NCBI RefSeq assembly: GCF_900112045.1
Contig: NZ_FOJW01000009.1
Location: 62,001-126,000 of the forward strand
DNA: 64,000 nucleotides
From: Lentibacillus halodurans
Lineage (GTDB): Bacteria > Bacillota > Bacilli > Bacillales > Amphibacillaceae
Reading direction: 5' to 3'
In this document: in pieces, positions 55,890 through 64,000 of the stretch
How positions within the stretch are numbered: the stretch's first letter is position 1
Layout: every line of letters begins with the position of its first letter
Notes under the pieces: generated by a model
The model's input: the letters and a program-made list of their open reading frames with translations, nothing else
The model's database searches: none
What the model was told of the DNA's origin: nothing
Made by a program: the position numbers and the translations under genes

Positions 55890-57173
55890 TTAAATTCCGG
55901 CGATTTTCATGATAAAGTAAAACAAAAACAAGGCTGAAATCATGATGAGTACAACAGGTAAGTCTTTTTGTTTACCCATTGCAATTTTTACAACCGGATA
56001 TGCAATAAACCCGAACGCCATGCCATCAGCAATGCTGTAAGTGAATGGGATCATGGCGACAATCATAAAAGCCGGCAATGCTTCAGACAGATCATTCAGC
56101 GGTACATTCCGAAGATTTTGTGCCATTAATACACCAACGATAATCAGGATCGGACTGATCGCTGTATTCGGGATCATGGAAATCCATGGAATGATAAACA
56201 GCGTTGCCAGAAACAACAATCCTGCTGTCACAGCAGCTTTGCCCGTTTTGCCGCCGGAGGTAATGACAGCAGCATTTTCTGCAGCTGAGACAGTCGGCGA
56301 TGTGCCGAAAAACGCACTCATCAATGATGAAAAAGCTGTAGCCTGATAGGCTCTATTGTAGCTGTTCTGTCGTTTAAGCATATGAAGCTGACCGTGCAGC
56401 AGACCCATGTTTTCGAAAATAAGAATAATGGCCAGCGGAAAAACAGCGAGCCAAAACTCAAAATCACCTGCTGCTGCGAATGAAGGGGTGAAAATCATAT
56501 CGCCCGCATTGATATGGATGGAACGCTTGGTTGTGTCCATCACTCCAAACAGATAAGCGAGCATCGTTCCGGCTGCCATTGTCACAAGGAAGTTGGCCGG
56601 GATATTTTTCATAAATAAAAATATCGCCATAAATAACGTCAGCAGACTGGTGATAAATACAGGCGATGTAAAGTCACCGACAGCGATGATTGTTTGTTCG
56701 CCACTGACGACAAGACCGCTTTTTTCCAGACCGATCAGGATCAGGAAAAAGCCAAGTCCTACGGTAATCGCATGTTTCAATGATTCAGGGATGGCCTCTT
56801 TTAATACAGCTCCCAATTTCGTGAAAGCTGTCATCAGAAACAGTACTGATGCGACCAGAATAACCGCCAGGCCTTCCTGAAATGAAAGCCCAGTATTTTC
56901 GACGATTGAATAGGCAAACAGTGCATTGATACCCATACCAGGAATCAGGATCAATGGCAATCTGGCAAACAATCCCATCACGATGGTTCCAGCAAAACTA
57001 GCAAGGATAGTAGCGATCATCCCAGCCTCCAGTGCAAGGCCGGCCTCACTCAAGATGGATCCGTTCACTGCCACAATATAGACTGTTGTCAGGTAGCCAA
57101 TTAACCCGGCTGTCATGTCAGTAAGCCATGTTCCTTTGGTATTTTGCGAAGTCATATTGCCTTGATCGGACAT
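55890..57173 (-). CDS. NCS2-family purine permease (AzgA-like)
   Basis: A 427-residue transporter with about 12-14 membrane segments, of the AzgA/PbuG subgroup (adenine, guanine, hypoxanthine with protons). Marks are TWLTDMTAGLIGYLTTVYIVAVN, LIPGMGINALFAYSIV, LIFENMGLLHGQL and FGTSPTVSAAENAAVITSGGKTG, which is the NCS2 substrate motif. The exact substrate cannot be told. The gene is not at this place in B. subtilis, where fakA is followed directly by sdaAB. It lies against the repeat/IS segment, so it may be an insertion. No purine riboswitch was seen upstream. Confidence 0.88.
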   Translation of the reverse strand: MSDQGNMTSQNTKGTWLTDMTAGLIGYLTTVYIVAVNGSILSEAGLALEAGMIATILASFAGTIVMGLFARLPLILIPGMGINALFAYSIVENTGLSFQEGLAVILVASVLFLMTAFTKLGAVLKEAIPESLKHAITVGLGFFLILIGLEKSGLVVSGEQTIIAVGDFTSPVFITSLLTLFMAIFLFMKNIPANFLVTMAAGTMLAYLFGVMDTTKRSIHINAGDMIFTPSFAAAGDFEFWLAVFPLAIILIFENMGLLHGQLHMLKRQNSYNRAYQATAFSSLMSAFFGTSPTVSAAENAAVITSGGKTGKAAVTAGLLFLATLFIIPWISMIPNTAISPILIIVGVLMAQNLRNVPLNDLSEALPAFMIVAMIPFTYSIADGMAFGFIAYPVVKIAMGKQKDLPVVLIMISALFLFYFIMKIAGI

Positions 57174-57309
57174 GTGTATTCACCAAATATTTCTGTCCCT
57201 CTCCCGCCCGATCATACATCAATAATGTACAATCCACGAGTGATTATTATAGCGTTTTTTGTTATAATTAGCAAAGGAAGAATACTTATAATATAGGCGG
57301 TGTTGTGTT

Positions 57310-57972
57310 GTGAAGTATCATTCGGTATTTGACATTATCGGACCGGTCATGATTGGTCCGTCAAGTTCACATACAGCAGGAGCAACAAGAATCGGAAAAG
57401 CAGCACGTAATCTATTTGGTCAAGAACCAAAATGGGCGCATATCCATTTATATGAATCATTTGCCAAAACATATAAAGGTCACGGAACGGATTTTGCTTT
57501 GGCTGGCGGTCTGCTTGGATTTGAAACGGATGATCCAAGAATGAATCAAGCGCTGGAGATTGCCAAAGAAAGAAACCTTGACATTGAATTTATTGAAGAC
57601 AGTGCCGGTGTTGACCACCCGAACACTGCAAGGCTGATTATTGGTGATGATACAGATCAGATCGAACTGGTCGGTATTTCCATTGGCGGCGGTAAAATTG
57701 AAATTACGGAATTGAATGGATTCGAATTAAGGCTGTCCGGAAATCACCCAGCCATTTTGATTATGCACAATGACCGGTTCGGAGCGATTGCATCTGTTAC
57801 GAAAATTTTAGCCAAACACGAGATCAATATCGGTCATATGGAAGTGAATCGGAAAGATGTCGGGAAGGAAGCACTGATGGTCATTGAAGTGGATCAGAAT
57901 GTGGATGACAATGTTTTGAAGGAAATGGAAATTGCAGATCATATTGATCAGGTTGCCAAGATTGTCAGTTAG
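57310..57972 (+). CDS. sdaAB: L-serine dehydratase, iron-sulfur dependent, beta subunit
   Basis: With the alpha subunit it deaminates L-serine to pyruvate using a 4Fe-4S cluster. The 220-residue protein has FDIIGPVMIGPSSSHTAGATRIG at the N-terminus and an ACT regulatory domain from about residue 148 (NDRFGAIASVTKILAKHEINIGHMEV). GTG 57310 follows TAGGCGGTG. TATAAT sequences at 57263-57268 and 57287-57292 mark a promoter region. The alpha-subunit gene is 252 bases downstream, unusually far. Confidence 0.93.
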   Translation: MKYHSVFDIIGPVMIGPSSSHTAGATRIGKAARNLFGQEPKWAHIHLYESFAKTYKGHGTDFALAGGLLGFETDDPRMNQALEIAKERNLDIEFIEDSAGVDHPNTARLIIGDDTDQIELVGISIGGGKIEITELNGFELRLSGNHPAILIMHNDRFGAIASVTKILAKHEINIGHMEVNRKDVGKEALMVIEVDQNVDDNVLKEMEIADHIDQVAKIVS

Positions 57973-58224
57973 CGAGTCGATGATCAAGAAATGCGCTGCG
58001 AACGGTTGAATTCCATGTGATAGGCAGATGAATCGTACGATAAACTGGATAAATCGCATGAGAAATGGAAACAACACACAACAGCCATCAAATCGTTATC
58101 GTATACGGTTGAATGGGTGCACTTAAATTCGAGCAGTTCCAAACTTAAGAAGGCGCACCAAATTTATGCCCGATAGCGTGCACAATCAATAATGCCTGCC
58201 CGTGATCAGGAGAGGAGTTTTCAT

Positions 58225-59100
58225 ATGTTTCGCACAGTTGCTGAATTAGTGGAAATAGCTGAAAAGGATCATATATTAATCTCGGAAGTTATGATACAAC
58301 AGGAAATGGAAATGAAGGAGAAATCACGGGAAGAGATATTTTCCGAAATGGAAAAGAACCTTGATGTGATGGAGAAGGCGGTGGAAGATAGTCTGAAAGG
58401 TGTTGAGTCTGTCACCGGGCTGACCGGTGGCGACGCTGTCAAAGTCCAGGAATACATGAAAGAAAACACGCCATTGTCCGGCCATGTTGTCATGGATGCT
58501 GTCAGTAAAGCGATGGGCACTAACGAGGTCAATGCTGCGATGGGAACGATCTGTGCTACACCGACAGCAGGCAGTGCGGGCTGTGTTCCCGGTACACTAT
58601 TCGCTGTTAAAAATCAGCTGAATCCGACGCGTGAACAGATGGTGCATTACTTATTCACTTCAGGAGCATTCGGGTTTGTCGTTGCCAATAATTCATTTAT
58701 TTCCGGAGCTGCTGGCGGTTGCCAGGCTGAGGTGGGTTCAGCAGGGGCCATGGCATCGGCTGCAATCGTGGAAATGGCCGGCGGAACACCACAGCAATCA
58801 GCCGATGCATTTGCCATGACACTGAAAAATATGCTTGGGCTCGTCTGTGATCCGGTTGCCGGTCTTGTCGAAGTGCCATGTGTCAAACGGAACGCAGGGG
58901 GATCGACACTTGCGATCGTATCAGCCGACATGGCGCTTGCCGGTGTAACAAGCACAATCCCGTGTGATGAAGTAATTGGTGCCATGTACCGGATTGGCAA
59001 ACAGATGCCTTCCAGCCTGCGTGAAACAGGAGAGGGCGGTCTGGCCGATACACCAACAGGACGCCTCTTAAAGGAGAAAATATTTGGAATGTCGGTTTAG
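58225..59100 (+). CDS. sdaAA: L-serine dehydratase, iron-sulfur dependent, alpha subunit
   Basis: The catalytic subunit. The 291-residue protein has the cluster cysteines in GTICATPTAGSAGCVPG and GLVCDPVAGLVEVPCVKRN. FVVANNSFISGAAGGCQAEVGSAGAMAS is the serine-site region. ATG 58225 lies 6 bases after AGGAGAGGAG and starts FRTVAELVEIAEK. The preceding 252 bases carry no gene and include several near-repeated AAATCG/ATCG segments. recG follows after 18 bases. Confidence 0.95.
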   Translation: MFRTVAELVEIAEKDHILISEVMIQQEMEMKEKSREEIFSEMEKNLDVMEKAVEDSLKGVESVTGLTGGDAVKVQEYMKENTPLSGHVVMDAVSKAMGTNEVNAAMGTICATPTAGSAGCVPGTLFAVKNQLNPTREQMVHYLFTSGAFGFVVANNSFISGAAGGCQAEVGSAGAMASAAIVEMAGGTPQQSADAFAMTLKNMLGLVCDPVAGLVEVPCVKRNAGGSTLAIVSADMALAGVTSTIPCDEVIGAMYRIGKQMPSSLRETGEGGLADTPTGRLLKEKIFGMSV

Positions 59101-59118
59101 GAAAGAGTGATCTGAATA

Positions 59119-61152
59119 ATGTTGAGCGACCCAGTAACAGTAATTAAAGGTATTGGAGAAAAATTTGCTGAAGATTTGGGGGAAATGGGCATCCATACCG
59201 TGGAAGATCTGCTTTATTATTTCCCCTCCCGCTATGATGTATTTGAAATCAAACCGCTTAATGAATTAATTCATGAGGATAAGGTCACCATCGAGGGAAG
59301 GATTGTCCATGAGCCTTCCCTTACTTTTTATGGAAAGAAAAAATCAAGGCTTTCATTTAATGTAGAAGTGGAGCATGTTGCAGTTAAGGCAGTCATGTTC
59401 AATCGGGCATTTGCCAAAAAGCAGCTGAGTTCCGGAGACACTGTAACATTAACGGGAAAATGGGATGCGCACCGACTGCAAATAACGGTAAGCAATTATA
59501 AAAAAGGCCCGGCAAATGAACTGGCAGCCATCCAGCCGATGTATTCACTGAAAGGTGATGTGACCAATTACAAGCTGAAGAAAGCAGTCGGAAACGCCCT
59601 CAAAACATATCAGCATGAAATAGATGAGCTTCTCCCGGATCGCTACTTGGAGTCCTATAAATTGCCGGATCGTTCCACTGCAGTCAGCACTATGCATTTT
59701 CCTGAAAGCAGAATGGATCTGAAACATGCCAGACGGCGATTTACATATGAGGAGTTTTTACTGTTCCAGCTTAAAATGCAGTTATTAAGGAAAATTAAAC
59801 GGGAATCAACCAGTGGGAATGCCCAGCATTATGAATCGGCGACCCTTAACGAATTTGTGAACAGCTTTCCTTTTTCCTTCACAACTGCTCAGCAGAAGGC
59901 ACTGAACCAGATATTGGCCGATATGAAATCACCATACAGGATGAGCCGCTTGCTGCAGGGAGATGTAGGATCAGGTAAGACAGCCGTTGCAGAGGTATGC
60001 CTTTATGCCTCTATTACAGCAGGCAAGCAGGGAGCTTTGATGGTGCCGACCGAAATATTGGCTGAACAACATTTTCAATCATTGCAGGAAACATTCGGTG
60101 AAAGAGCCATGATCGTTTTGTTGACCGGATCCGTTAAAGGAAAAAAGCGGAAAGAGACACTTGCCACTATTGAAAATCATGAAGCAGATATTGTGGTAGG
60201 CACGCATGCACTCATCCAGGACGATGTATTTTTTGATGATCTCGGCTTTGTAATTGTTGATGAGCAGCACCGATTCGGGGTTGAACAACGCCGGGTATTA
60301 AGGGAAAAAGGGCTTCACCCTGATGTATTGTTCATGACAGCAACTCCGATCCCGAGAACTTTGGCGATTACCGCATTTGGTGACATGGACGTATCCGTCA
60401 TCGATGAAATGCCATCAGGCCGAAAAGCAATTGAAACATATTGGGCGAAGGAAAATACATTCGATCGTATCCTGCAATTTATTGGTAAACATGTCCGGCA
60501 AGGTGAACAGGCTTATGTAATCTGTCCGCTGATCGAGGAGTCGGATAAGCTCGATATCCAGAATGCGGTTGATTTGTATCATCAGCTGGAACATTTTTAT
60601 CAGGGTTCCGTAAAAATAGGACTTTTGCATGGACGGCTTTCAACTGATGAAAAGGATCAGGTTATGAAACAGTTTGCCGAAGGAGTTATGGATGTCCTCG
60701 TATCAACGACCGTTGTTGAGGTCGGTGTGAATGTAACCAATGCAACCATTATGGTCATTTATGATGCAGAGCGTTTCGGCCTTTCTCAGTTGCATCAGCT
60801 CAGAGGCCGGGTTGGCCGCGGTGAAAAACAAAGCTACTGTATTTTGATTGCTGATCCAAAGGGTGAAACAGGGAAAGAGCGGATGCGGATTATGACCGAA
60901 ACAAATAACGGCTTTGCGTTATCTGAACAGGATCTTAAATTGCGTGGGCCAGGGGATTTTTTCGGAAAAAAACAGAGTGGAATGCCTGAATTTAAGGTAG
61001 CAGATATGATCCATGATTACCGGGCACTGGAAACCGCTCGTCAGGATGCAGAGGAAATCATTGAACATAATATGCTGGAAAATGATCCGGCTTTTCAGCA
61101 TTTACAGATGGATTTGGAAAATAATTCGGTTTTTTATGAGAAATTAGACTAA
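59119..61152 (+). CDS. recG: ATP-dependent DNA helicase RecG
   Basis: A branch-migration helicase that regresses stalled forks and processes Holliday junctions. The 677-residue protein has the N-terminal wedge/OB domain (VTIEGRIVHEP), Walker A RLLQGDVGSGKTAVAEV, the DEQH box VIVDEQHRFGVEQR, MTATPIPRTLAI and the TRG motif region (QLHQLRGRVGRGEKQSYC, LRGPGDFFGKKQSG). It follows sdaAA and precedes fapR as in B. subtilis. Confidence 0.97.
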   Translation: MLSDPVTVIKGIGEKFAEDLGEMGIHTVEDLLYYFPSRYDVFEIKPLNELIHEDKVTIEGRIVHEPSLTFYGKKKSRLSFNVEVEHVAVKAVMFNRAFAKKQLSSGDTVTLTGKWDAHRLQITVSNYKKGPANELAAIQPMYSLKGDVTNYKLKKAVGNALKTYQHEIDELLPDRYLESYKLPDRSTAVSTMHFPESRMDLKHARRRFTYEEFLLFQLKMQLLRKIKRESTSGNAQHYESATLNEFVNSFPFSFTTAQQKALNQILADMKSPYRMSRLLQGDVGSGKTAVAEVCLYASITAGKQGALMVPTEILAEQHFQSLQETFGERAMIVLLTGSVKGKKRKETLATIENHEADIVVGTHALIQDDVFFDDLGFVIVDEQHRFGVEQRRVLREKGLHPDVLFMTATPIPRTLAITAFGDMDVSVIDEMPSGRKAIETYWAKENTFDRILQFIGKHVRQGEQAYVICPLIEESDKLDIQNAVDLYHQLEHFYQGSVKIGLLHGRLSTDEKDQVMKQFAEGVMDVLVSTTVVEVGVNVTNATIMVIYDAERFGLSQLHQLRGRVGRGEKQSYCILIADPKGETGKERMRIMTETNNGFALSEQDLKLRGPGDFFGKKQSGMPEFKVADMIHDYRALETARQDAEEIIEHNMLENDPAFQHLQMDLENNSVFYEKLD

Positions 61153-61189
61153 AGAAAATGTTCAAACGTCCGATATAATTTGTGATAAC

Positions 61190-61234
61190 TTGCATATTCA
61201 GACTTGGTATTATATATTACTATTAGTACCAAGT
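61190..61234 (+). promoter_or_regulatory. fapR promoter with FapR-type operator
   Basis: TTGCAT (61190-61195) and TATATT (61213-61218) have a 17-base spacer. ATTAGTACC at 61222-61230, just downstream of the -10, matches the half-site of FapR operators. It lies in an inverted repeat, ACTTGGTA (61202-61209) and TACCAAGT (61227-61234). FapR represses its own operon in the absence of malonyl-CoA, so autoregulation is expected. About 100 bases of leader follow. Confidence 0.65.
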
Positions 61235-61334
61235 CATAGGAATACGATATACCATTAATTAACTAAGGGAAAACAATGTTGCCGCCACCATAACTTGGCA
61301 AATACCGTGCTTTTCCTATTGGACGGTGCTGTAT

Positions 61335-61928
61335 ATGAAAATCAGTAAAGTGGAACGACAGCGATTATTAAAAGAAACCATTGAAGCGACACCATTTATA
61401 ACCGACGAGAAATTAGCGGAAAAATTCAATGTCAGTATACAGACGATCAGGCTTGACCGGATGGAACTTTCCATACCGGAACTCCGTGAGCGAATTAAAT
61501 CTGTAGCCGCATATCAGTGGAACGAGACTGTAAAAGCACTCTCCCTGGATGAGGTGATCGGAGAAATTATCGATCTGGATCTCGACAGGCGAGCCATTTC
61601 GATACTGGAAATTAAAAAAGAACACGTTTTTTCACGGAATAAAATTGCCCGCGGGCACCATTTATTTGCGCAGGCAAATTCATTGGCTGTAGCAGTCATT
61701 AATGATGAACTTGCGTTGACGGCCAAATCAGAAATTAAGTTTACCAGACAGGTTAAAGCCGGTGAGCGAGTTGTTGCCAAGGCATTGGTTAAAGATGTGG
61801 ATGATAAAGGAATGACAGTGGTTCAAGTGAACAGTTTTGTCGACAACGAGAAAGTGTTTACCGGATTATTTCATATGTATCGTTCGAACGATCCAAAAGG
61901 GGATATTGGAAATGAAGATAGCAATTGA
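61335..61928 (+). CDS. fapR: Fatty acid and phospholipid biosynthesis repressor FapR
   Basis: A global repressor of lipid synthesis released by malonyl-CoA. The 197-residue protein has an N-terminal DeoR-like helix-turn-helix ([32 protein letters not shown]). A hot-dog fold effector domain follows ([38 protein letters not shown]). ATG 61335 gives the usual MKISKVERQ start. The end overlaps plsX by 17 bases. Confidence 0.95.
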   Translation: MKISKVERQRLLKETIEATPFITDEKLAEKFNVSIQTIRLDRMELSIPELRERIKSVAAYQWNETVKALSLDEVIGEIIDLDLDRRAISILEIKKEHVFSRNKIARGHHLFAQANSLAVAVINDELALTAKSEIKFTRQVKAGERVVAKALVKDVDDKGMTVVQVNSFVDNEKVFTGLFHMYRSNDPKGDIGNEDSN

Positions 61929-62913
61929 TGCAATGGGAGGCGATCATGCACCAGAGGCGATTGTAAAAGGTGCTGAACAAGCTGTACCCGAGATTGACAA
62001 TTTGAACATAGCGCTGGTCGGTGATGAAAGTAAAATCAAACCCTATTTAAACGACCATGATCAGATTGATATAATCCATACAGATGACATCATTACCGCT
62101 GATGACGAACCCGTGCGTGCAGTGAGAAGCAAGAAGAATTCGTCACTAGTAAGGATGGCCAGGGAAGTAAAAGAGAATCGTGCTGATGCCTGTATTTCAG
62201 CAGGAAATACCGGTGCCTTGATGAGCGCAGGCTTATTTGTCGTCGGAAGAATTCGTGGGATCGATCGTCCGGCACTGAGTCCGACACTCCCAACGGTTGA
62301 CGGAAAAGGCTTTTTGCTGCTGGATGTCGGAGCGAATGTTGATGCGAAGGCCCACAACCTTGTTCAATACGCTATCATGGGGTCCATTTATACGAAAAAG
62401 GTGCGGTTGGTTGAAAATCCGACTGTAGGACTCCTGAATGTTGGAACTGAAGAAGGAAAAGGAAATGACCTCACCAAAAAAACATACAATCAATTAAAAG
62501 AAGCCCCGGTCAATTTTGTTGGCAATGTGGAAGCACGTGATATTTTGACCGGTCCTGCAGATGTAGTCATTACTGATGGGTTCAGTGGAAATATCGCACT
62601 GAAAACGATTGAAGGAACAGCAATGACCATGTTTTCGATGCTAAAAGAAACATTTATGTCATCGGTCAAAACAAAGATTGCTGCCGGCATGGTAAAGTCT
62701 GATTTAAAAGGGTTGCAAAGCCAACTGGATTACTCGGAGTATGGCGGAGCAGGTCTGTTCGGTCTTGCGGCTCCTGTCATTAAAGCACATGGATCATCGA
62801 ATAGTCGCGCCGTATTCAATGCCATCAAACAAGCATCGCATATGGTTGAAAACGATGTGACTGGCACGATTAAAACAACGGTTGAATCGATAGATTGGAA
62901 TAAGGGGGACTGA
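61912..62913 (+). CDS. plsX: Phosphate acyltransferase PlsX
   Basis: It converts acyl-ACP to acyl phosphate, the substrate of PlsY. The 333-residue protein has [57 protein letters not shown] and [19 protein letters not shown] 61912 gives the standard start and overlaps fapR, so it is coupled. fabD follows after two bases. Confidence 0.96.
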   Translation: MKIAIDAMGGDHAPEAIVKGAEQAVPEIDNLNIALVGDESKIKPYLNDHDQIDIIHTDDIITADDEPVRAVRSKKNSSLVRMAREVKENRADACISAGNTGALMSAGLFVVGRIRGIDRPALSPTLPTVDGKGFLLLDVGANVDAKAHNLVQYAIMGSIYTKKVRLVENPTVGLLNVGTEEGKGNDLTKKTYNQLKEAPVNFVGNVEARDILTGPADVVITDGFSGNIALKTIEGTAMTMFSMLKETFMSSVKTKIAAGMVKSDLKGLQSQLDYSEYGGAGLFGLAAPVIKAHGSSNSRAVFNAIKQASHMVENDVTGTIKTTVESIDWNKGD

Positions 62914-62915
62914 AC

Positions 62916-63857
62916 ATGGCACGTGTCGTATTTTTATTTCCCGGCCAGGGCTCACAAGCAGTCGGTATGGGAAAAGTATTGTACGATGAATACCCGGAAG
63001 TACGGGAATTATTCCGGCGGGCAGATCAGCTTCTGGGAAAAGAATTGACTAACCTGATGTTTGAAGGTCCGAAAGAAGAGCTTACCGAAACAGAGAATGC
63101 ACAGCCGGCATTATTATTGTCTGGAATTGCTGTGCAAAGGCTTCTCGAAAAGGAAAATATTAAGCCCGTGATGGCTGCAGGCCATAGCCTCGGAGAATAC
63201 AGTGCACTTGTTGCTGCAGGGGCTATTTCGTTTGAGGATGCCATACCGCTCGTTGCTACCCGTGGAAGGTTAATGGAAGAAGCTTTTCCTAAAGGGAAGG
63301 GTTCTATGGCAGCGGTGCTGGGCATGTCGCAAGCTGATATCGAACAGACACTGGATCAGTTAAATGATGATGAAATTGTTGATATCGCCAATCTGAACTG
63401 CCCAGGACAGATTGTTATTTCTGGTTCAAAAGAAGGCATTGATGCAGCTGCGGGTCTTTTAAAAGAAAATGGTGCCAAACGGGTTTTACCTTTGAATGTG
63501 AGCGGTCCTTTCCATTCCAGATTGATGAAACCGGCTAATGAGGAATTTGCACAAGAACTGGACGGGGTAACATTCAATAGTAACGACTTCCCGGTTTATG
63601 CCAACGTGACGGCTGAACCTGTAACGGATAAGAATGACGCAAAAGATTTGTTAATCCGACAGCTGTACTCACCAGTCCGGTTTGAGGAATCTATCCGTCA
63701 TATGCTGAATGAAGGTGTTGATGCCTTCGTCGAGCTCGGAACAGGAAAAGTATTGAGCGGCCTTGTGCGGAAAATTGATCGCAAAGCCAAAACATTTGCT
63801 GTACAGGATTTGGATTCATTGAATGAGTTTTTAACATGGTATAGGGAGGAATCCTAA
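62916..63857 (+). CDS. fabD: Malonyl-CoA-ACP transacylase
   Basis: It loads malonyl groups on acyl carrier protein. The 313-residue protein has [16 protein letters not shown], the nucleophile elbow [17 protein letters not shown] with the catalytic serine, and [11 protein letters not shown] with the catalytic histidine. GGGGGACTG precedes the ATG. Its stop overlaps the fabG start by one base (TAATG). Confidence 0.96.
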   Translation: MARVVFLFPGQGSQAVGMGKVLYDEYPEVRELFRRADQLLGKELTNLMFEGPKEELTETENAQPALLLSGIAVQRLLEKENIKPVMAAGHSLGEYSALVAAGAISFEDAIPLVATRGRLMEEAFPKGKGSMAAVLGMSQADIEQTLDQLNDDEIVDIANLNCPGQIVISGSKEGIDAAAGLLKENGAKRVLPLNVSGPFHSRLMKPANEEFAQELDGVTFNSNDFPVYANVTAEPVTDKNDAKDLLIRQLYSPVRFEESIRHMLNEGVDAFVELGTGKVLSGLVRKIDRKAKTFAVQDLDSLNEFLTWYREES

Positions 63858-64000
63858 TGCTCAAAGGAAAAAATGCACTCGTAACCGGTGCCTCTCGCGG
63901 AATCGGCCGTGCGATAGCCCTGGAACTTGCAAAGCAGGGAGCAAATGTCGCGGTCAATTATTCGGGCAGTGAAGACAGGGCACAATCCGTTGTTGAAGAA
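63857..64000 (+). CDS. fabG: 3-oxoacyl-ACP reductase FabG, N-terminal part (cut by window end)
   Basis: The first 48 codons show the Rossmann-fold NADPH motif [24 protein letters not shown] and [14 protein letters not shown] of a short-chain dehydrogenase. GGGAGGA lies 6 bases before ATG 63857. The position after fabD is the conserved fapR-plsX-fabD-fabG order, so beta-ketoacyl-ACP reductase is the likely function. Confidence 0.93.
   Translation, partial: MLKGKNALVTGASRGIGRAIALELAKQGANVAVNYSGSEDRAQSVVEE

Noticed and set aside
57174-57309. Purine riboswitch before the NCS2 permease
   Set aside because: The conserved core of purine riboswitches (TATAA...with paired P1 and loop kissing motifs) could not be found on the minus strand.
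54640-57309. Prophage or integrative element
   Set aside because: No integrase, phage or conjugation genes and no attachment repeats are seen, only a degraded IS and one permease gene.

Overview
The window is a chromosomal segment of a spore-forming, low-GC Gram-positive rod of the family Bacillaceae. The gene order is the Bacillus dcw/spo/pyr/ylo order, it carries sigE, sigG, spoIIGA, spoVM and spoVE, and control is by a T-box, PyrR attenuators and FapR. Acidic extracellular proteins and the type of interspersed noncoding repeats suggest a moderately halophilic genus of the Lentibacillus/Virgibacillus/Oceanobacillus group. That genus-level guess is inference. No tRNA, rRNA, CRISPR or prophage genes were seen.

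Layout: (1) 1-7334 holds the end of the dcw cluster (spoVE tail, divIB, ftsA, ftsZ) and then spoIIGA-sigE-sigG. A 149-bp tandem repeat of about 3.6 copies lies between ftsZ and spoIIGA. (2) 7978-11945 is the ylm division cluster (ylmC, pgeF, ylmE, sepF, ylmG, ylmH, divIVA). (3) 11949-16887 has ileS under a T-box, lspA and an RluD-type pseudouridine synthase. (4) 16884-28625 is the complete pyrimidine operon pyrR-pyrP-pyrB-pyrC-carA-carB-pyrK-pyrD-pyrF-pyrE, with two PyrR attenuators. (5) 28626-32820 is an accessory island resembling a biofilm-matrix operon: two TasA/CalY proteins, a TapA-like protein, SipW signal peptidase and a TasA-like protein with an LPDTA cell-wall-anchor motif. Several SinR-type GTTCTTT boxes lie upstream. 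(6) 32926-34282 encodes a LysR regulator and Ohr. (7) 34318-54627 is the ylo region: rqcH (minus strand), a Ca2+-type P-ATPase, remA, gmk, rpoZ, coaBC, priA, fmt, rsmB, prpC, prkC, rsgA, rpe, thiN, spoVM, rpmB (minus), yloU and fakA. (8) 54640-57173 has a structured repeat broken by an IS3-family remnant, then an NCS2 purine-type permease (minus). (9) 57310-64000 has sdaAB-sdaAA, recG and the fatty-acid/phospholipid operon fapR-plsX-fabD-fabG (cut by the window end).

The core genes are ordinary and syntenic with Bacillus subtilis, but several genes usual at these positions are missing: murG/murB after spoVE, yloC before remA, def before fmt and rlmN after rsmB. The unusual material is noncoding or accessory: the hairpin-rich tandem repeat after ftsZ, and a family of long structured interspersed elements with a shared terminal inverted repeat (30253-30568, 39015-39478, 54640-55884) in which two copies show a compensatory base-pair change. 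The matrix operon has an order unlike B. subtilis, putative SinR boxes and a sortase-type anchor. remA, a matrix regulator in B. subtilis, lies about 7 kb downstream of it.
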